Origin: Labrenzia sp. VG12
Lineage (GTDB): Bacteria; Pseudomonadota; Alphaproteobacteria; Rhizobiales; Stappiaceae
Direction of reading: 5' to 3'
Length of the DNA: 64,000 nt
NCBI RefSeq assembly: GCF_002237595.1
Contig: NZ_CP022529.1
Coordinates: forward strand, 1,736,001 to 1,800,000
Shown here one piece after another: positions 26,581 through 36,177 of the stretch. A program made the translations under genes and the position numbers. The notes beneath the pieces are model-generated. The model did no database searches. It saw nothing but the letters and a program-made list of their open reading frames with translations, and had not been told where the DNA came from. Position 1 is the first letter of the stretch. Each line of letters starts with the position of its first letter.

Positions 26581-26774
26581 CGCTGCTTCGAGAAGTTTCC
26601 AATGCAGGGCACACAAAGGCGGCTCGACCCGACTTCCCCACCCCACGGGAGAGGTGACTCTGGTTCAGCTGCCGTTAGCGGCCCAAGAGCTTCCGCTTCA
26701 CAGGAAACTGGACGCTGTCATCGGTTGATGCTGATCTGCTGAAGAGGCCTTGGCGTTTGCGGCCAGCTGTTGCC

Positions 26775-27929
26775 TCAGGCAGCAGCCGTCACCTGCAATC
26801 CGCTGTTCTTCAGCAGCAACCGCGCCTCAAGGCGGGCGACATCAATCGCAAAGCGGCGCAGGAACGCAACGACGTCTTCATCCGCCCCCAGCGCACCGTC
26901 CTGCATCTCGGCCAGCAGCGTTTCGGTGAGCATGCGCGCTTCGTCCAGCGGCAGGTCATAGGTGAAATCCGCATCGGCCTGACGGGCAATGTCGATGGCC
27001 AGCAGAAAGGCCTGGTGCGCGCGCAGTGGCAGGCCGGCTTTTCTGAGGATTGCCTGAAGCGCCGACCGGCGCACGCTCACAAGCAGCTTGCACAGACGGG
27101 GCAGCGGCACACCACCGAGATTGGCCAGTGACGCTGCAAAAAACCGCAAGCGGCCACAGCAGACGGCGCGCAGCAACAGCCTTGTGGTCAGTTTGCCGCT
27201 CTGGCGCAGATGCTCTACAAAATCCGGCAAGTCTTCCGCTCCGGCTTCCAGCGCCAGACGCAAGACAACCTTGTCCTCCGCATCACTGAGGAAGGCCGCG
27301 CGCTGGTGTTCCGGCACCCGCTCCATCACGATCGGATGGTCGTCCAGGTTCTGCGCCAGCCGCATCAGCAGCTGGAAGCGCATGGCAAGCGGCAGGTCAC
27401 GGGTCTTCAGCAGCTGATCGCACAGATCCGGCCGGTCCTCGAACCGCTGGGCCAGACGCAGAAGCGAGGATTGCAGCACTTTGGCCGTTCTATTTTCCAG
27501 AAGCGTCCGGCAAGCTGCCTCGCAGCCGACTTCGCAGATGGCCGCGCAAAGAGAGGCCGGCAGTGTATCCCGCGCCGCAATGGCGCATTGAACTGCATCG
27601 CTGCCCTCCGCCAGGAGATCGACCAGTTCGATGTCGGTGAGAATCGGCGACTGGGTCAGAACGGGAATGGCAACTTCATCGACGTCATGCGCAAGGCATC
27701 GGATGACATGTCCCGGCGCATGAGCGCTTGCGGCAAGCACGCTGGCGATGGCCTTGCGCACCGGCCGGCTCGGATCGTCGAGAAGAATCGTTAGGGCTGC
27801 GGCCATGCTGGTCCGTTCCTGGCTGCCCGGGTCGGCGGCCAAATACCGCTCCGCAAACTCCTGTGCGGCCTGTATGTCCAAGGTGCGCTCGTCATCGTCG
27901 CTGGCGTGCAGAATGTTTTGTTGGGTCAT
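26775..27929 (-). CDS. DUF2336 domain protein
   Basis: A 384-residue, Leu- and Ala-rich helical protein matching DUF2336 ('LLDDPSRPVRKAIASVLAAS', 'APGHVIRCLAHDVDEVAIPVL'), a HEAT-like repeat family common in alphaproteobacteria and of unknown function. The domain covers most of the length, with helical repeats of about 35-40 residues. Single gene, convergent with the Hpt gene and the DUF559 remnant. The start at 27929 is the only ATG near the N-terminus. Confidence 0.8.
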   Translation of the reverse strand: MTQQNILHASDDDERTLDIQAAQEFAERYLAADPGSQERTSMAAALTILLDDPSRPVRKAIASVLAASAHAPGHVIRCLAHDVDEVAIPVLTQSPILTDIELVDLLAEGSDAVQCAIAARDTLPASLCAAICEVGCEAACRTLLENRTAKVLQSSLLRLAQRFEDRPDLCDQLLKTRDLPLAMRFQLLMRLAQNLDDHPIVMERVPEHQRAAFLSDAEDKVVLRLALEAGAEDLPDFVEHLRQSGKLTTRLLLRAVCCGRLRFFAASLANLGGVPLPRLCKLLVSVRRSALQAILRKAGLPLRAHQAFLLAIDIARQADADFTYDLPLDEARMLTETLLAEMQDGALGADEDVVAFLRRFAIDVARLEARLLLKNSGLQVTAAA

Positions 27930-28031
27930 GGCGGTAAAACGATCTTCCCATATGTACAGGTTAATCCTGACATCAAAGGCTTAACGATCGGTTCACCATA
28001 ATTTTGCCAAGGTTCAAAAATTACTGCCGGC

Positions 28032-29333
28032 TCACGCGGGCGGCAGCAATTCCCGTTGTTCCTCTTCGGCCTTCAGCCGCAAGAAGCGGGTCAGATCCAG
28101 AGGGCCACCCTGATTGGCCAATGCCAGCTCCTGGGCCTGCACCTGGCTGGAAGCCCCGGAAAGCGCACTGTAGAGAGCCGCTTCCTCGACCGCTGCAAAG
28201 GCAGATGCAAATCGCGGATTGACGTCAGCCTGGGAAGACCCCTGGTCATTGCGGAACAGGGCTTCAAACGGGTTGGCGGTCTCCGTTGCCTGGAAGGCAG
28301 ACAGAACACGTGTGGTGGCGTCAAAATCCGTCCCCTCTATGGACGCTTCCCGAGGGTTCTGGGGCGTTGGCCGAGTGGCCGCTGCCACAACTGTTTCCTC
28401 AAGGAAGGTCGCACTGGGTGTTGTCTCGACAGGTTTGCCCGGGCGCGCGTCCGGTATCGGGACCTTGGCCACAGCCAGTTCCAGAGGATTGTCTTCCGGC
28501 AATTGCGGAACCGCAGGTTCGGCAGCTGCGACCTGAACAGGAGGTTGCGGCTTGGACCGCATGGCAAAGGCCGCTGCAGGATCACCGGCAAGATGATCGA
28601 AATTCTGCGGTGCGACCGGGACGCCGCGCACAGGCTTGGCATTCGGCAATGTCGCGACCTGAAGCAGTTCTCCGGAGTTGCGCAGGTCCTTCTTGCCGCT
28701 GGCCTGGGCAATCATGGTCACCGCGTCATGTTTGGACACAATGACTTCGTAGACTTCCTGCATCGACCGGGCCTTGCCATTGCGCTCATAGAAGATGGGC
28801 TTGTTGGCACGAGCCTGCGCGGAGAACATCTTGTCCGCGCGCATGTCCGGATTGGCGTTGGTGGCGTCGATCAGCCTGCTCGCCCCATGGGCCCCCAGGA
28901 AATGCGCCATGTAGAGTTCACCGTCGGTCGGCTCACGGCCGATCTTGCGCTCCAGGTACTGGGCATTCTTCTGTGTCAGCGCCCCTGCCATGGTCGACGA
29001 GATTTCCGGATCCTTGCGCAGATCCAGTATCTCGCGCCGCATTTGAGGGTCGCTCACATAGTATTTGCCGCTCTTGGCCCGCTTGATGTGGTCTGAGTAT
29101 TTGTCCAGCCCGTGTTTCGGCCCGGCTTCCTTCATTGTTTCCAGCCAGGTGGATTCAATGAACTGGAACAGCCCTGTTGCACTGGATGTCTTTGCTTTGG
29201 CAGACGGGTTGAATGACGACTCCCGTGCGGCCGTCTTCACCAGGTAGTCGAAGGACGTACCCGTAGAAGTACTCGCAGACTGAAACGCAAGCTCGATCCG
29301 AGACGCGACCGAGGCAGTATCAGCAACCCGCAT
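28032..29333 (-). CDS. Lytic transglycosylase (SLT domain) with long disordered tail
   Basis: A 433-residue protein. Residues 20-200 form a soluble lytic transglycosylase domain: the catalytic Glu lies in 'TAARESSFNP' (near residue 38), followed by 'SSATGLFQFIESTW' and 'YMAHFLGAHGASRLI'. From residue 200 onward the sequence is low-complexity and Pro/Ala-rich, ending in a short Leu/Glu segment. There is no signal peptide, so export may go through another machine, such as the flagellar apparatus. A CtrA-type site lies 59 bases upstream of the ATG. Confidence 0.82.
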   Translation of the reverse strand: MRVADTASVASRIELAFQSASTSTGTSFDYLVKTAARESSFNPSAKAKTSSATGLFQFIESTWLETMKEAGPKHGLDKYSDHIKRAKSGKYYVSDPQMRREILDLRKDPEISSTMAGALTQKNAQYLERKIGREPTDGELYMAHFLGAHGASRLIDATNANPDMRADKMFSAQARANKPIFYERNGKARSMQEVYEVIVSKHDAVTMIAQASGKKDLRNSGELLQVATLPNAKPVRGVPVAPQNFDHLAGDPAAAFAMRSKPQPPVQVAAAEPAVPQLPEDNPLELAVAKVPIPDARPGKPVETTPSATFLEETVVAAATRPTPQNPREASIEGTDFDATTRVLSAFQATETANPFEALFRNDQGSSQADVNPRFASAFAAVEEAALYSALSGASSQVQAQELALANQGGPLDLTRFLRLKAEEEQRELLPPA

Positions 29334-29391
29334 GGCGCTTTCTCCTCGACGGAACTAAGTTATTACTTCGTTAACTTTCGCGCCCAAATGG

Positions 29392-29406
29392 TTAACAAAA
29401 CCTTAA
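29392..29406. promoter_or_regulatory. CtrA-type binding site
   Basis: TTAA-N7-TTAA with flanking C on both strands (TTAACAAAACCTTAAC), matching the CtrA consensus. It lies 59 bases upstream of the lytic transglycosylase start, a normal promoter position. A second single TTAAC half-site occurs at 29371. CtrA controls cell-cycle and flagellar genes in alphaproteobacteria. The rest of the 335-base gap 29334-29668 holds only the terminator at 29605. Confidence 0.5.
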
Positions 29407-29604
29407 CAACACACAGGAGGCGCTTATAGAGGTCTCAAGCTGAGTTCTTTTTCGTTTCAGCCTGGGCAGATCTACTGATGGATGGGTCCGGCAGTGTGGA
29501 CATCAAGAGAAATCCGGACCTTTTCTTGGGAAAAACGCGCCAAGAAAAATCTGCAAAGCAACGGCTTCTTAACCGGCTGAAACCGAGTCGGCAACCGTTT
29601 CATG

Positions 29605-29631
29605 AAAAAAGGCGCCGACTCGGCCGGCGCC
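29605..29631 (-). terminator. Intrinsic terminator of the flavin reductase operon
   Basis: GGCGCCG and CGGCGCC form a 7-bp stem with a 7-base loop; read on the minus strand it is followed by a TTTTTT tract. It sits 38 bases beyond the flavin reductase stop, as expected for the end of that minus-strand transcript. Confidence 0.85.
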
Positions 29632-29668
29632 CTGGGCTGTTGGCGGTTAGAAATCGCGTGCGAACCGG

Positions 29669-30271
29669 CTAGACCTTGGGCCGCCCCATCTGGAAAACCT
29701 CACCGACAGCGGCATAATCCATGTAGCCGAGCCGCGACAAAGGCTTATAGCGCGTCACATCGACAAGACCGTCAACGAGGACGCTGTCGTCGATGTGAAT
29801 GCCGACAACCTGCCCGAACACGACATAACTGTCCGTTTCTGTGCCATCCAGGCCCGACATACGAAGCGTCTGCAGGTGTTTGCATTCCAGCGCGGTGACT
29901 GCATTTGCAACCCGTGGTGCCTTCACCAGCCGGGACGGTGCCATATCCAGTCCGGACAGGTCGAATTCGGACGTGCCATGCGGAACCGCGGCCGAGCTCT
30001 GGTTCATCTGGTCCTTCAGGTCCAGGCTGACCATGTTGCAGACAAATTCACCCGTCGCATCCACATTGCCGACGCTGTCCTTGTAGCCGGAGGAGGAAAA
30101 CATCACGATCGGCGGTGTGTCGCAAACGGCGTTGAAGAAACTGTAGGGGGCGAGATTGGGTTTGCCTTCCTGATCCAGCGAAGAGATCCAGCCGATGGGC
30201 CGCGGCGCGACGATGGCCTTGAACGGATTGTGCGGCAGGCCGTGGTCGTTTTTCTCGGTTTCGTAGAACAT
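29669..30271 (-). CDS. Flavin reductase-like FMN-binding protein
   Basis: A 200-residue protein of the flavin reductase/DIM6-NTAB family: 'FKAIVAPRPIGWISSLDQEG' contains the FMN-binding PRPIGWIS motif near residue 25, then 'APYSFFNAVCDTPPIVMFSS'. Members reduce flavins or act as flavin-binding oxidoreductases with a split-barrel fold. It starts 3 bases after the nitroreductase stop, so the two form an operon. The substrate is unknown. Confidence 0.85.
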   Translation of the reverse strand: MFYETEKNDHGLPHNPFKAIVAPRPIGWISSLDQEGKPNLAPYSFFNAVCDTPPIVMFSSSGYKDSVGNVDATGEFVCNMVSLDLKDQMNQSSAAVPHGTSEFDLSGLDMAPSRLVKAPRVANAVTALECKHLQTLRMSGLDGTETDSYVVFGQVVGIHIDDSVLVDGLVDVTRYKPLSRLGYMDYAAVGEVFQMGRPKV

Positions 30272-30274
30272 GGG

Positions 30275-30871
30275 TCAGTCAGTCTCGGTCCAGTTGGAAA
30301 TCAGGTCGTCTAGGTCGGGACGCGGCCTTTCGACCGGTGGCTGCGTTGCAGTCCCGATCTGAATGAAGCCGGCAAATCGTTCGCCCGGGCGCGCTCCCAG
30401 ATAGGCAGCGGCCCGTTCATCGAAAGTGTACCATTCGGTCAGCCATTGGGACGCGTAGCCCGCAGCAGCAGCGGCGGTCACAAGGTTCATGCAGACCGCG
30501 CCTGCGGAGAGCTGCTGTTCCCAGACCGGAATCTTGGGATGCTCTGCCGCCTGGCTGACCACACCGATGATCAGCGGCGCACGTGTGAACCGGGTCAGTT
30601 CCTTGTTTTTCTGATCATCGTCCAGCGGCCCGTTGAGCTCACCGTATCTCTGCGCCAGCCAGGCCCCTATCTTCTGGCCGTCGTCCGGCCTGAAAAGGAT
30701 GAAGCGCCAGGGCGCCAGTTTGCCATGATCGGGCACGCGCGCGGCGATCGTCAGAAGATCCCTGACCTCATCATCATCCGGACCAGGTTCCGACATGGTA
30801 ATGGCCGGGTGAGAGCGGCGCTTTCGCAAGAACGCCAGGGTGTCCGGCGAACCGGTCTTGAAATCCGACAT
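30275..30871 (-). CDS. Nitroreductase-family protein
   Basis: A 198-residue FMN-dependent oxidoreductase of the nitroreductase superfamily, small YdjA-like type. Motifs: 'FLRKRRSHPAITMSEPGPDDDE' in part near the N-terminus (FMN-binding Arg-Arg-Ser), 'RVPDHGKLAPWRFILF' and 'AGYASQWLTEWYTFDERAAAYLG' in part. It is the first gene of a two-gene operon with the flavin reductase-like gene. Physiological substrate unknown. Confidence 0.85.
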   Translation of the reverse strand: MSDFKTGSPDTLAFLRKRRSHPAITMSEPGPDDDEVRDLLTIAARVPDHGKLAPWRFILFRPDDGQKIGAWLAQRYGELNGPLDDDQKNKELTRFTRAPLIIGVVSQAAEHPKIPVWEQQLSAGAVCMNLVTAAAAAGYASQWLTEWYTFDERAAAYLGARPGERFAGFIQIGTATQPPVERPRPDLDDLISNWTETD

Positions 30872-31056
30872 GAATGTCCTGTCCCGCCTGTTGTGTTATG
30901 ATCCACGTAATTCATTGACCGTAATTGTCAACTTTGATGACTGGGTCTTGAATTTGCCCGAATTTCAGGGCCTTTAGGCAGGCTTGGAGCGCCTTCGGGG
31001 TTTGCGACTCAAATCACTGGTTATATTTCTCGAGCCATAATGATAATGAAGTGGGC

Positions 31057-32160
31057 ATGTTGAAGACCGCAACCGTATCAGCCCTGTCCCGATGGACACG
31101 CACCGTCAAGAATGGCGCCATTGGCGCGCTGATCTGCGCCACGCTCCTGATGGGCTTTGCAAGCACACCCTTTGCACAAGATGCCGAGTTGCCGCCGGTT
31201 CCGGCTGCAAAACCGGACCCGAAAGCGCCGCCCACCATTTCCGACTCGCCAATCGTCAATCTGCTCGACCGTGAGCCGGAACCGCTTTTTTCCGACATCG
31301 TGGTGGAGTCCCCCTATGCACCGACCTCATTCAAGGCGACAGGGGTCAAGGGCGGTCTGCACCAGGGCGCGCTCTATCTCATGGCCAAGTTGACGGCGGA
31401 CAGCCCTCCCCTCAATGACGACCTGATCTGGCGGATCTATTCCGAAACCACCAATGCCGATGGCCGGTTGCAGCTGGTCGCTACCTCCAGAGGCGGTGAT
31501 GCCGAGTTCCGGCTCGACCCGGGTGCCTATCTGATCCATACCGCTTACGGCTTTGCGCAGGCAACCAACCGCATCGTCATCGGCAAGGAAGTCCAGTCGA
31601 AGATGGTCACGCTCAATGCCGGCGGCATCAAGTTCGGCGCAGCGCTCAAGGATGGCGACCCGCTCGACAGCAAACCGGTTTCCTTCGACATCTTCGGCAT
31701 GGAGTTCAACCAGCGCGGCGAACGCAACGTGATCGCCAGGAACGTGAAACCCGGATCCATAGTCCGCCTCAGCGCCGATACCTATCACGTTGTCAGCCGC
31801 TACGGTGATGTCAACGCCGTAGTCCGCGCCGATATTCAGGTTCTGCCGGGCAAGCTGACCGAGGCCACGATCTTCCACAAGGCCGCCGATATCACGCTCA
31901 AGCTGGTCAATGAACGCGGCGGCGAAGCCATCGCCAACACCACATGGTCGGTCCTGAGCCCGGGTGGTGACGTCGTGGTCGAGGCAACCGGCGCCTTTCC
32001 GGATTTCGTCCTTGCCGAGGGTGAATATGAAGCGCTCGCACGCAACAACGGCAAGACCTACCTGCACACGTTCCAGGTTGATCCGGGCAACGACCGGGAA
32101 GTCGAAGTGGTCACCTCAATCAGTGAACTGTCAGGTCAACAAACGACCGCAAACAACTGA
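31057..32160 (+). CDS. Hypothetical exported protein
   Basis: A 367-residue protein with an N-terminal basic stretch and signal segment ('IGALICATLLMGFASTPFAQ'), then a Pro-rich linker and a long region of beta-strand-like repeats, for example 'GDAEFRLDPGAYLIHTAYG', 'ADTYHVVSRYGDV' and 'AEGEYEALARNNGKTYLH', each resembling a carboxypeptidase-regulatory or Ig-like module. Function unknown; probably periplasmic. The ATG at 31057 is chosen over a GTG at 31051. It is flanked by unrelated genes. Confidence 0.65.
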   Translation: MLKTATVSALSRWTRTVKNGAIGALICATLLMGFASTPFAQDAELPPVPAAKPDPKAPPTISDSPIVNLLDREPEPLFSDIVVESPYAPTSFKATGVKGGLHQGALYLMAKLTADSPPLNDDLIWRIYSETTNADGRLQLVATSRGGDAEFRLDPGAYLIHTAYGFAQATNRIVIGKEVQSKMVTLNAGGIKFGAALKDGDPLDSKPVSFDIFGMEFNQRGERNVIARNVKPGSIVRLSADTYHVVSRYGDVNAVVRADIQVLPGKLTEATIFHKAADITLKLVNERGGEAIANTTWSVLSPGGDVVVEATGAFPDFVLAEGEYEALARNNGKTYLHTFQVDPGNDREVEVVTSISELSGQQTTANN

Positions 32161-32431
32161 TTTCGCCGACTTAACGCCTCACGCTGCGCCAGCGATCGTT
32201 TTCCTTCCCTCGTTCCATGGCTTGACCATGGGACAGGACCCGTTGCGACTGCCCATGGCATGTCCTGCGCATTCGGCTGCGGTCACGGCATGAGTTGCCG
32301 GATCAGGCCCGGCAGGGGCACTGGAAGAGAGATATCTGGATCTCGGCGAGCGACCGGCAATCAGGTGTCATCCTCACATAGGCGGAAACTTCCGCTTCGC
32401 GTCACCTGAAAGCACCGTCAAAGTGGTCTGC

Positions 32432-33313
32432 TCAGCCGCGACGGCCCAGCAGCCGTTTCTTGGCATCCGCAGGTGCCATTTCCATCACCTTGGTCTGCAG
32501 GAAATCCATGATTTCCTTCTGGTCCCGAAAGCCGGACAGGGTTTCGAACGGGATCGGATTTCCGGCGCGGGCGGTGATAACGGAACCGAGAATGCGCCGG
32601 AACTCACGCACCAGCAGCGACAGGCGCAGGGTCAGTGAATATTTGCTGACCAGGTGGAACAGCCAGGAGTTCTGGCCGTCAAAATAGAGCGGCAGCACGG
32701 TCGCCTTTGAAGAGCGGATCATCTTGGCGGTGAAAGTCTTCCAGGGAAGCTCCTCCGCGCGCCCGAAAGGCTTGGCAGCCGTTGCGACCCCGCCACCGGG
32801 AAACACGATGATGGTGGTCCCCTCCTCAAGCAGGCGCAGGGCCTCCTTGCGGGTCGCCATGTTGGTCTTGAGCGCTTCCTTGGTTTCCTCAAAATCTACC
32901 GGCAACGAGAACGGACGGACTTCGGGAACCTTCAGAAGTTCATTGTTGATGAGGATCTTGAACGGACGGCCGAGTTTCTCAGCCAGGGCCAGGATCGCAA
33001 GACCATCGCCAATTCCGTAAGGATGGTTGGCAATCAAGACCAGTGGACCTTCCGGCAGGTTTTTCGGCGGCCACTCGCCGTCTTCCACGGCGACATTCAG
33101 ATTGATCAGGCCGAGCAGGTCACTCCAGATATAGTCGGACGTGCCGACCATCGTCTCTTTCCAGACCTCGTAGATGTCGACCAGCTTGCGGCGGCCCGAC
33201 ATGCCTTCAATGGCACGAATGGTCCACCGCTTCAGCGGCGGATGGTCCGGATTGGCATAACTGAATTCAGCGTAATCCACGGCGATCGTCTGACCCTGAG
33301 AAGTTTCCGGCAA
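32432..33313 (-). CDS. PlsC-like lysophospholipid acyltransferase
   Basis: A 293-residue member of the glycerolipid acyltransferase superfamily. The acyl-acceptor site is 'IANHPYGIGDGLA' near residue 92, which spaces His and Asp by five residues instead of the usual four; 'GTTIIVFPGGGVAT' corresponds to the FPEG block, with Gly replacing Glu. These variants are typical of a separate PlsC-like subgroup. The product probably acylates a lipid at the inner membrane. Single gene, 130 bases after thrS on the same strand. Confidence 0.75.
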   Translation of the reverse strand: MPETSQGQTIAVDYAEFSYANPDHPPLKRWTIRAIEGMSGRRKLVDIYEVWKETMVGTSDYIWSDLLGLINLNVAVEDGEWPPKNLPEGPLVLIANHPYGIGDGLAILALAEKLGRPFKILINNELLKVPEVRPFSLPVDFEETKEALKTNMATRKEALRLLEEGTTIIVFPGGGVATAAKPFGRAEELPWKTFTAKMIRSSKATVLPLYFDGQNSWLFHLVSKYSLTLRLSLLVREFRRILGSVITARAGNPIPFETLSGFRDQKEIMDFLQTKVMEMAPADAKKRLLGRRG

Positions 33314-33357
33314 ATCTGGAACCCATTACCAGAACTTCTGTTTCACGAATGTGACAA

Positions 33358-33405
33358 CGCATTGCCCATCACCAAGGGGGTATGCCCCAAGGGAAGGGCA
33401 ATGCG
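33358..33405. repeat. Inverted repeat after thrS
   Basis: CGCATTGCCC and GGGCAATGCG are perfect 10-base arms about 28 bases apart, and the loop contains a second inner stem (GGGG/CCCC). It lies 39 bases past the thrS stop. No T-tract follows on either strand, so it is either a stabilising 3' hairpin or a factor-dependent end. Confidence 0.5.
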
Positions 33406-33443
33406 CAACCTGTCAGTTTTCTCCTAAATCGGAGGTAACCAGG

Positions 33444-35420
33444 TTATTTCAAGTCCGGCGGGGTCGCTTCCTCGACAAAAGCTGCCACGGCTTCGTCAAG
33501 CCCAAAGGATTTCTGGTCCTTGGAGCCAAGACGGCGCACGTTGACAGTCCGCTCTTCGGCTTCCCGCATGCCGCAAACGATGATCACCGGTACCTTGGCC
33601 AGCGAATGTTCGCGGACCTTGTAGTTGATCTTCTCGTTGCGGAAGTCGGTTTCCACCTTGAGGCCCTGGGCCTTCAACATGTCGGCGACTTCCTGTCCGT
33701 AGGCATCGGCCTCAGAGGTGATCGTCGCCACGACGATCTGCAACGGCGCGAACCACAGCGGGAAGTGACCGGCATAGTTCTCGATCAGGATACCGAGGAA
33801 CCGTTCCATCGAGCCGCAAATGGCACGGTGGATCATCACCGGCGTCTTTTTCTCGCCGTTGTTGTCGACGTAGAACGCACCGAACCGCTCCGGCAGGTTG
33901 AAGTCCACCTGGGTGGTGCCACATTGCCATTCACGGCCAATGGCATCACGCAGGGTATATTCGAACTTCGGACCGTAGAAGGCCCCCTCGCCCGGCAGGA
34001 TATCGGTTTTCACACGGCCTTCGGATTCCGCCTCGATCTTCTTGAGAACGTCGGCCATCACCTCTTCGGCATGGTCCCAGGCCTCGTCGGAGCCAACCCG
34101 TTTTTCCGGCCGGGTCGACAGTTTGACGACGATCTCGTCAAAGCCGAAATCCTTGTAGACCGAGAGGATCAGTTCATTGATCTTCATGCACTCGTCGGCC
34201 ATCTGCTCTTCGGTGCAGAAGACATGGGCATCGTCCTGGGTGAAGCCGCGCACGCGCATCAGCCCGTGCAGGGCGCCCGACGGCTCATAGCGGTGCACCA
34301 CGCCGAACTCCGCCATGCGCAGCGGCAGGTCGCGATAACTCTTCAGGCCGTGCTTGAAGATCTGCACGTGGCCCGGACAGTTCATCGGCTTCAGGGCGTA
34401 AACCCGGTCGTCTTCGCTTTCCGGATCGGCACACTGCACGGAGAACATGTTCTCCTTGTACCAGCCCCAGTGCCCGGAGGTCTCCCAAAGCGAGGTATGC
34501 AGCACCTGCGGCGCGTTGACTTCCTTGTAGTCGTTCCGCAGCACACGGCGTTTATAGGCAATAAGGCTCTGGAACATGTCCCAGCCCTTGGGGTGCCAGA
34601 AGACGACGCCTGGCCCCTCTTCCTGGAAATGGAACAGGTCCATCTCCCGGCCGAGTTTGCGGTGGTCGCGCTTTTCGGCTTCCTCCAGCATGTGAAGGTA
34701 GCCCTTCAGCTCCTTCTCATTGTGCCAGGCGGTCGCATAGATGCGGGACAGCATCTCGTTGTTGGAATCGCCACGCCAATAGGCGCCGGCCACCTTCATC
34801 AGCTTGAAGGCGTCGCCGATCTGCTTGGTGGAGACCATATGCGGTCCGCGGCAGAGATCCAGCCACTGGCCCTGCTTGTAGATCTTGATGTCCTGGTCTT
34901 CCGGGATCGCATCAACCAGCTCGACCTTGTAGTGCTCGCCCTTGGCGGCAAAATAGGTCTTGGCTTCCTCGCGGGTCCAGACTTCCTTGGTAAACTGGGC
35001 GGCGCGCGCAATGATCTCGCGCATCTTCTTCTCGATCACCGGCAGGTCGTCCGGATGGAACGGCCAGTCGTCACCGCTATCCGGATGAACCCGCTTGAAA
35101 TCATAGTAAAAGCCGTTTTCGATCACCGGCCCGATGGTCACCTGGGTGCCCGGCCACAGTTCCTGCACGGCTTCGGCCATCACATGGGCCGCATCGTGGC
35201 GGATCAGTTCCAGGGCACGCGGATCGTCGCGGGTGACGATCTCAAGCTTGTGGTTTGCGGTGATCGGATCGCTGAGATCCTTCAGTTCTCCGTCAAGGGT
35301 CATCGCAACGGCCTTCTTGGCCAGCGATTTGGAAATGCCCTCGGCAACGGCAAGACCGGTGGTGCCCTGCTCGTACTCGCGCACGGAATTATCGGGGAAA
35401 GTCAGCTGAATCATAGTCAT
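33444..35420 (-). CDS. thrS: Threonyl-tRNA synthetase
   Basis: Class II synthetase, 658 residues, full length. Order: TGS domain (residues 1-60), tRNA-SAD editing domain (about 65-225), catalytic core with the zinc-binding Cys in 'PMNCPGHVQIFKHG' and motif 2 'HRYEPSGALHGLMRVRGFTQDDAHVF' (in part), motif 3 'GSMERFLGILIEN', and the C-terminal anticodon-binding domain. The start is 35420 or the ATG six bases later. No T-box leader is seen, as expected outside the Firmicutes. Confidence 0.97.
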   Translation of the reverse strand: MTMIQLTFPDNSVREYEQGTTGLAVAEGISKSLAKKAVAMTLDGELKDLSDPITANHKLEIVTRDDPRALELIRHDAAHVMAEAVQELWPGTQVTIGPVIENGFYYDFKRVHPDSGDDWPFHPDDLPVIEKKMREIIARAAQFTKEVWTREEAKTYFAAKGEHYKVELVDAIPEDQDIKIYKQGQWLDLCRGPHMVSTKQIGDAFKLMKVAGAYWRGDSNNEMLSRIYATAWHNEKELKGYLHMLEEAEKRDHRKLGREMDLFHFQEEGPGVVFWHPKGWDMFQSLIAYKRRVLRNDYKEVNAPQVLHTSLWETSGHWGWYKENMFSVQCADPESEDDRVYALKPMNCPGHVQIFKHGLKSYRDLPLRMAEFGVVHRYEPSGALHGLMRVRGFTQDDAHVFCTEEQMADECMKINELILSVYKDFGFDEIVVKLSTRPEKRVGSDEAWDHAEEVMADVLKKIEAESEGRVKTDILPGEGAFYGPKFEYTLRDAIGREWQCGTTQVDFNLPERFGAFYVDNNGEKKTPVMIHRAICGSMERFLGILIENYAGHFPLWFAPLQIVVATITSEADAYGQEVADMLKAQGLKVETDFRNEKINYKVREHSLAKVPVIIVCGMREAEERTVNVRRLGSKDQKSFGLDEAVAAFVEEATPPDLK

Positions 35421-35590
35421 GTCTCCTGCTCACTCCTGCAGACAAGGCAGGTAAGCTTTTCAAAGGTTCGGGAACGCTGGGTGGCATACGGGATTCAGAC
35501 TGATCCGGCAAGCTTTACCCGGGCTTTCCGCTCGTTTTCAGCGCGAGTGTGTTGATTATGCGTCTGCCCCGAAAACCCTGACGCGAGGTT

Positions 35591-36049
35591 TCAGTCTCCC
35601 GCTTCCGTTACCACCAGGGGCGGTGGCCGTCTCTGGATCGGCTGCGACTTCACGATAGCGGTGCTGGTCTCCGCCTTGTCGGAGATCTTGTCCAGGATAC
35701 CGTCTAAAAGCTCGATCGACGGCACTGCCAGGCGGGCGATGAAACAGTCTTCGCCGGTGACCTTGTCACATTCGCAAAACTCCGGGATGTCCTGGATCAA
35801 TTGCCGGACGATGTGGAGTTTGCCCGGCAGGGGCCGGATGCGCACGATCGCCTGCAGGCTGTATCCAAGCGCCTTGGGATCGATATCCGCCGTGAAACCG
35901 CGGATGACGCCCCTTTCCTGCAGCCGCCGGATGCGCTCGGACACTCCCGGGGAGGAAAGTCCGGCTTGGGTCGCCAGCTCCTTCAGCGACATCCGCGCGT
36001 CCCTGATCAACGCTTCGATAATTTTCCGATCCGTTTCATCCAGCTTCAT
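35591..36049 (-). CDS. Lrp/AsnC-family regulator
   Basis: A 152-residue Lrp-type regulator: N-terminal winged helix ('DRKIIEALIRDARMSLKELA', 'SSPGVSERIRRLQERGVI') and C-terminal RAM domain that binds amino acids ('LPGKLHIVRQLIQDIPEFCEC' in part). The ATG at 36049 matches the family N-terminus; the longer open frame to 36220 is not protein-like. It is divergent from an EamA transporter with 128 bases between the two starts, a layout in which the regulator usually controls the exporter. Confidence 0.88.
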   Translation of the reverse strand: MKLDETDRKIIEALIRDARMSLKELATQAGLSSPGVSERIRRLQERGVIRGFTADIDPKALGYSLQAIVRIRPLPGKLHIVRQLIQDIPEFCECDKVTGEDCFIARLAVPSIELLDGILDKISDKAETSTAIVKSQPIQRRPPPLVVTEAGD

Positions 36050-36177
36050 ATTTTCAACTCTGCCGCCTCGCCGCCTTCCAAAATAAACCAAAAGCCAGAA
36101 ACAACCTAATTCTGAATGTAGAGCCCTGCCCGCGCCTTTGCCAGACTTGTCACAACTTGAAGCAAAAGGAGGCTCAC

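Noticed and set aside
33351..35555. Very long plus-strand frame opposite thrS
   Set aside because: It lies fully over the essential synthetase gene in the reverse direction, with His/Arg/Val-rich low-information sequence and no start context.
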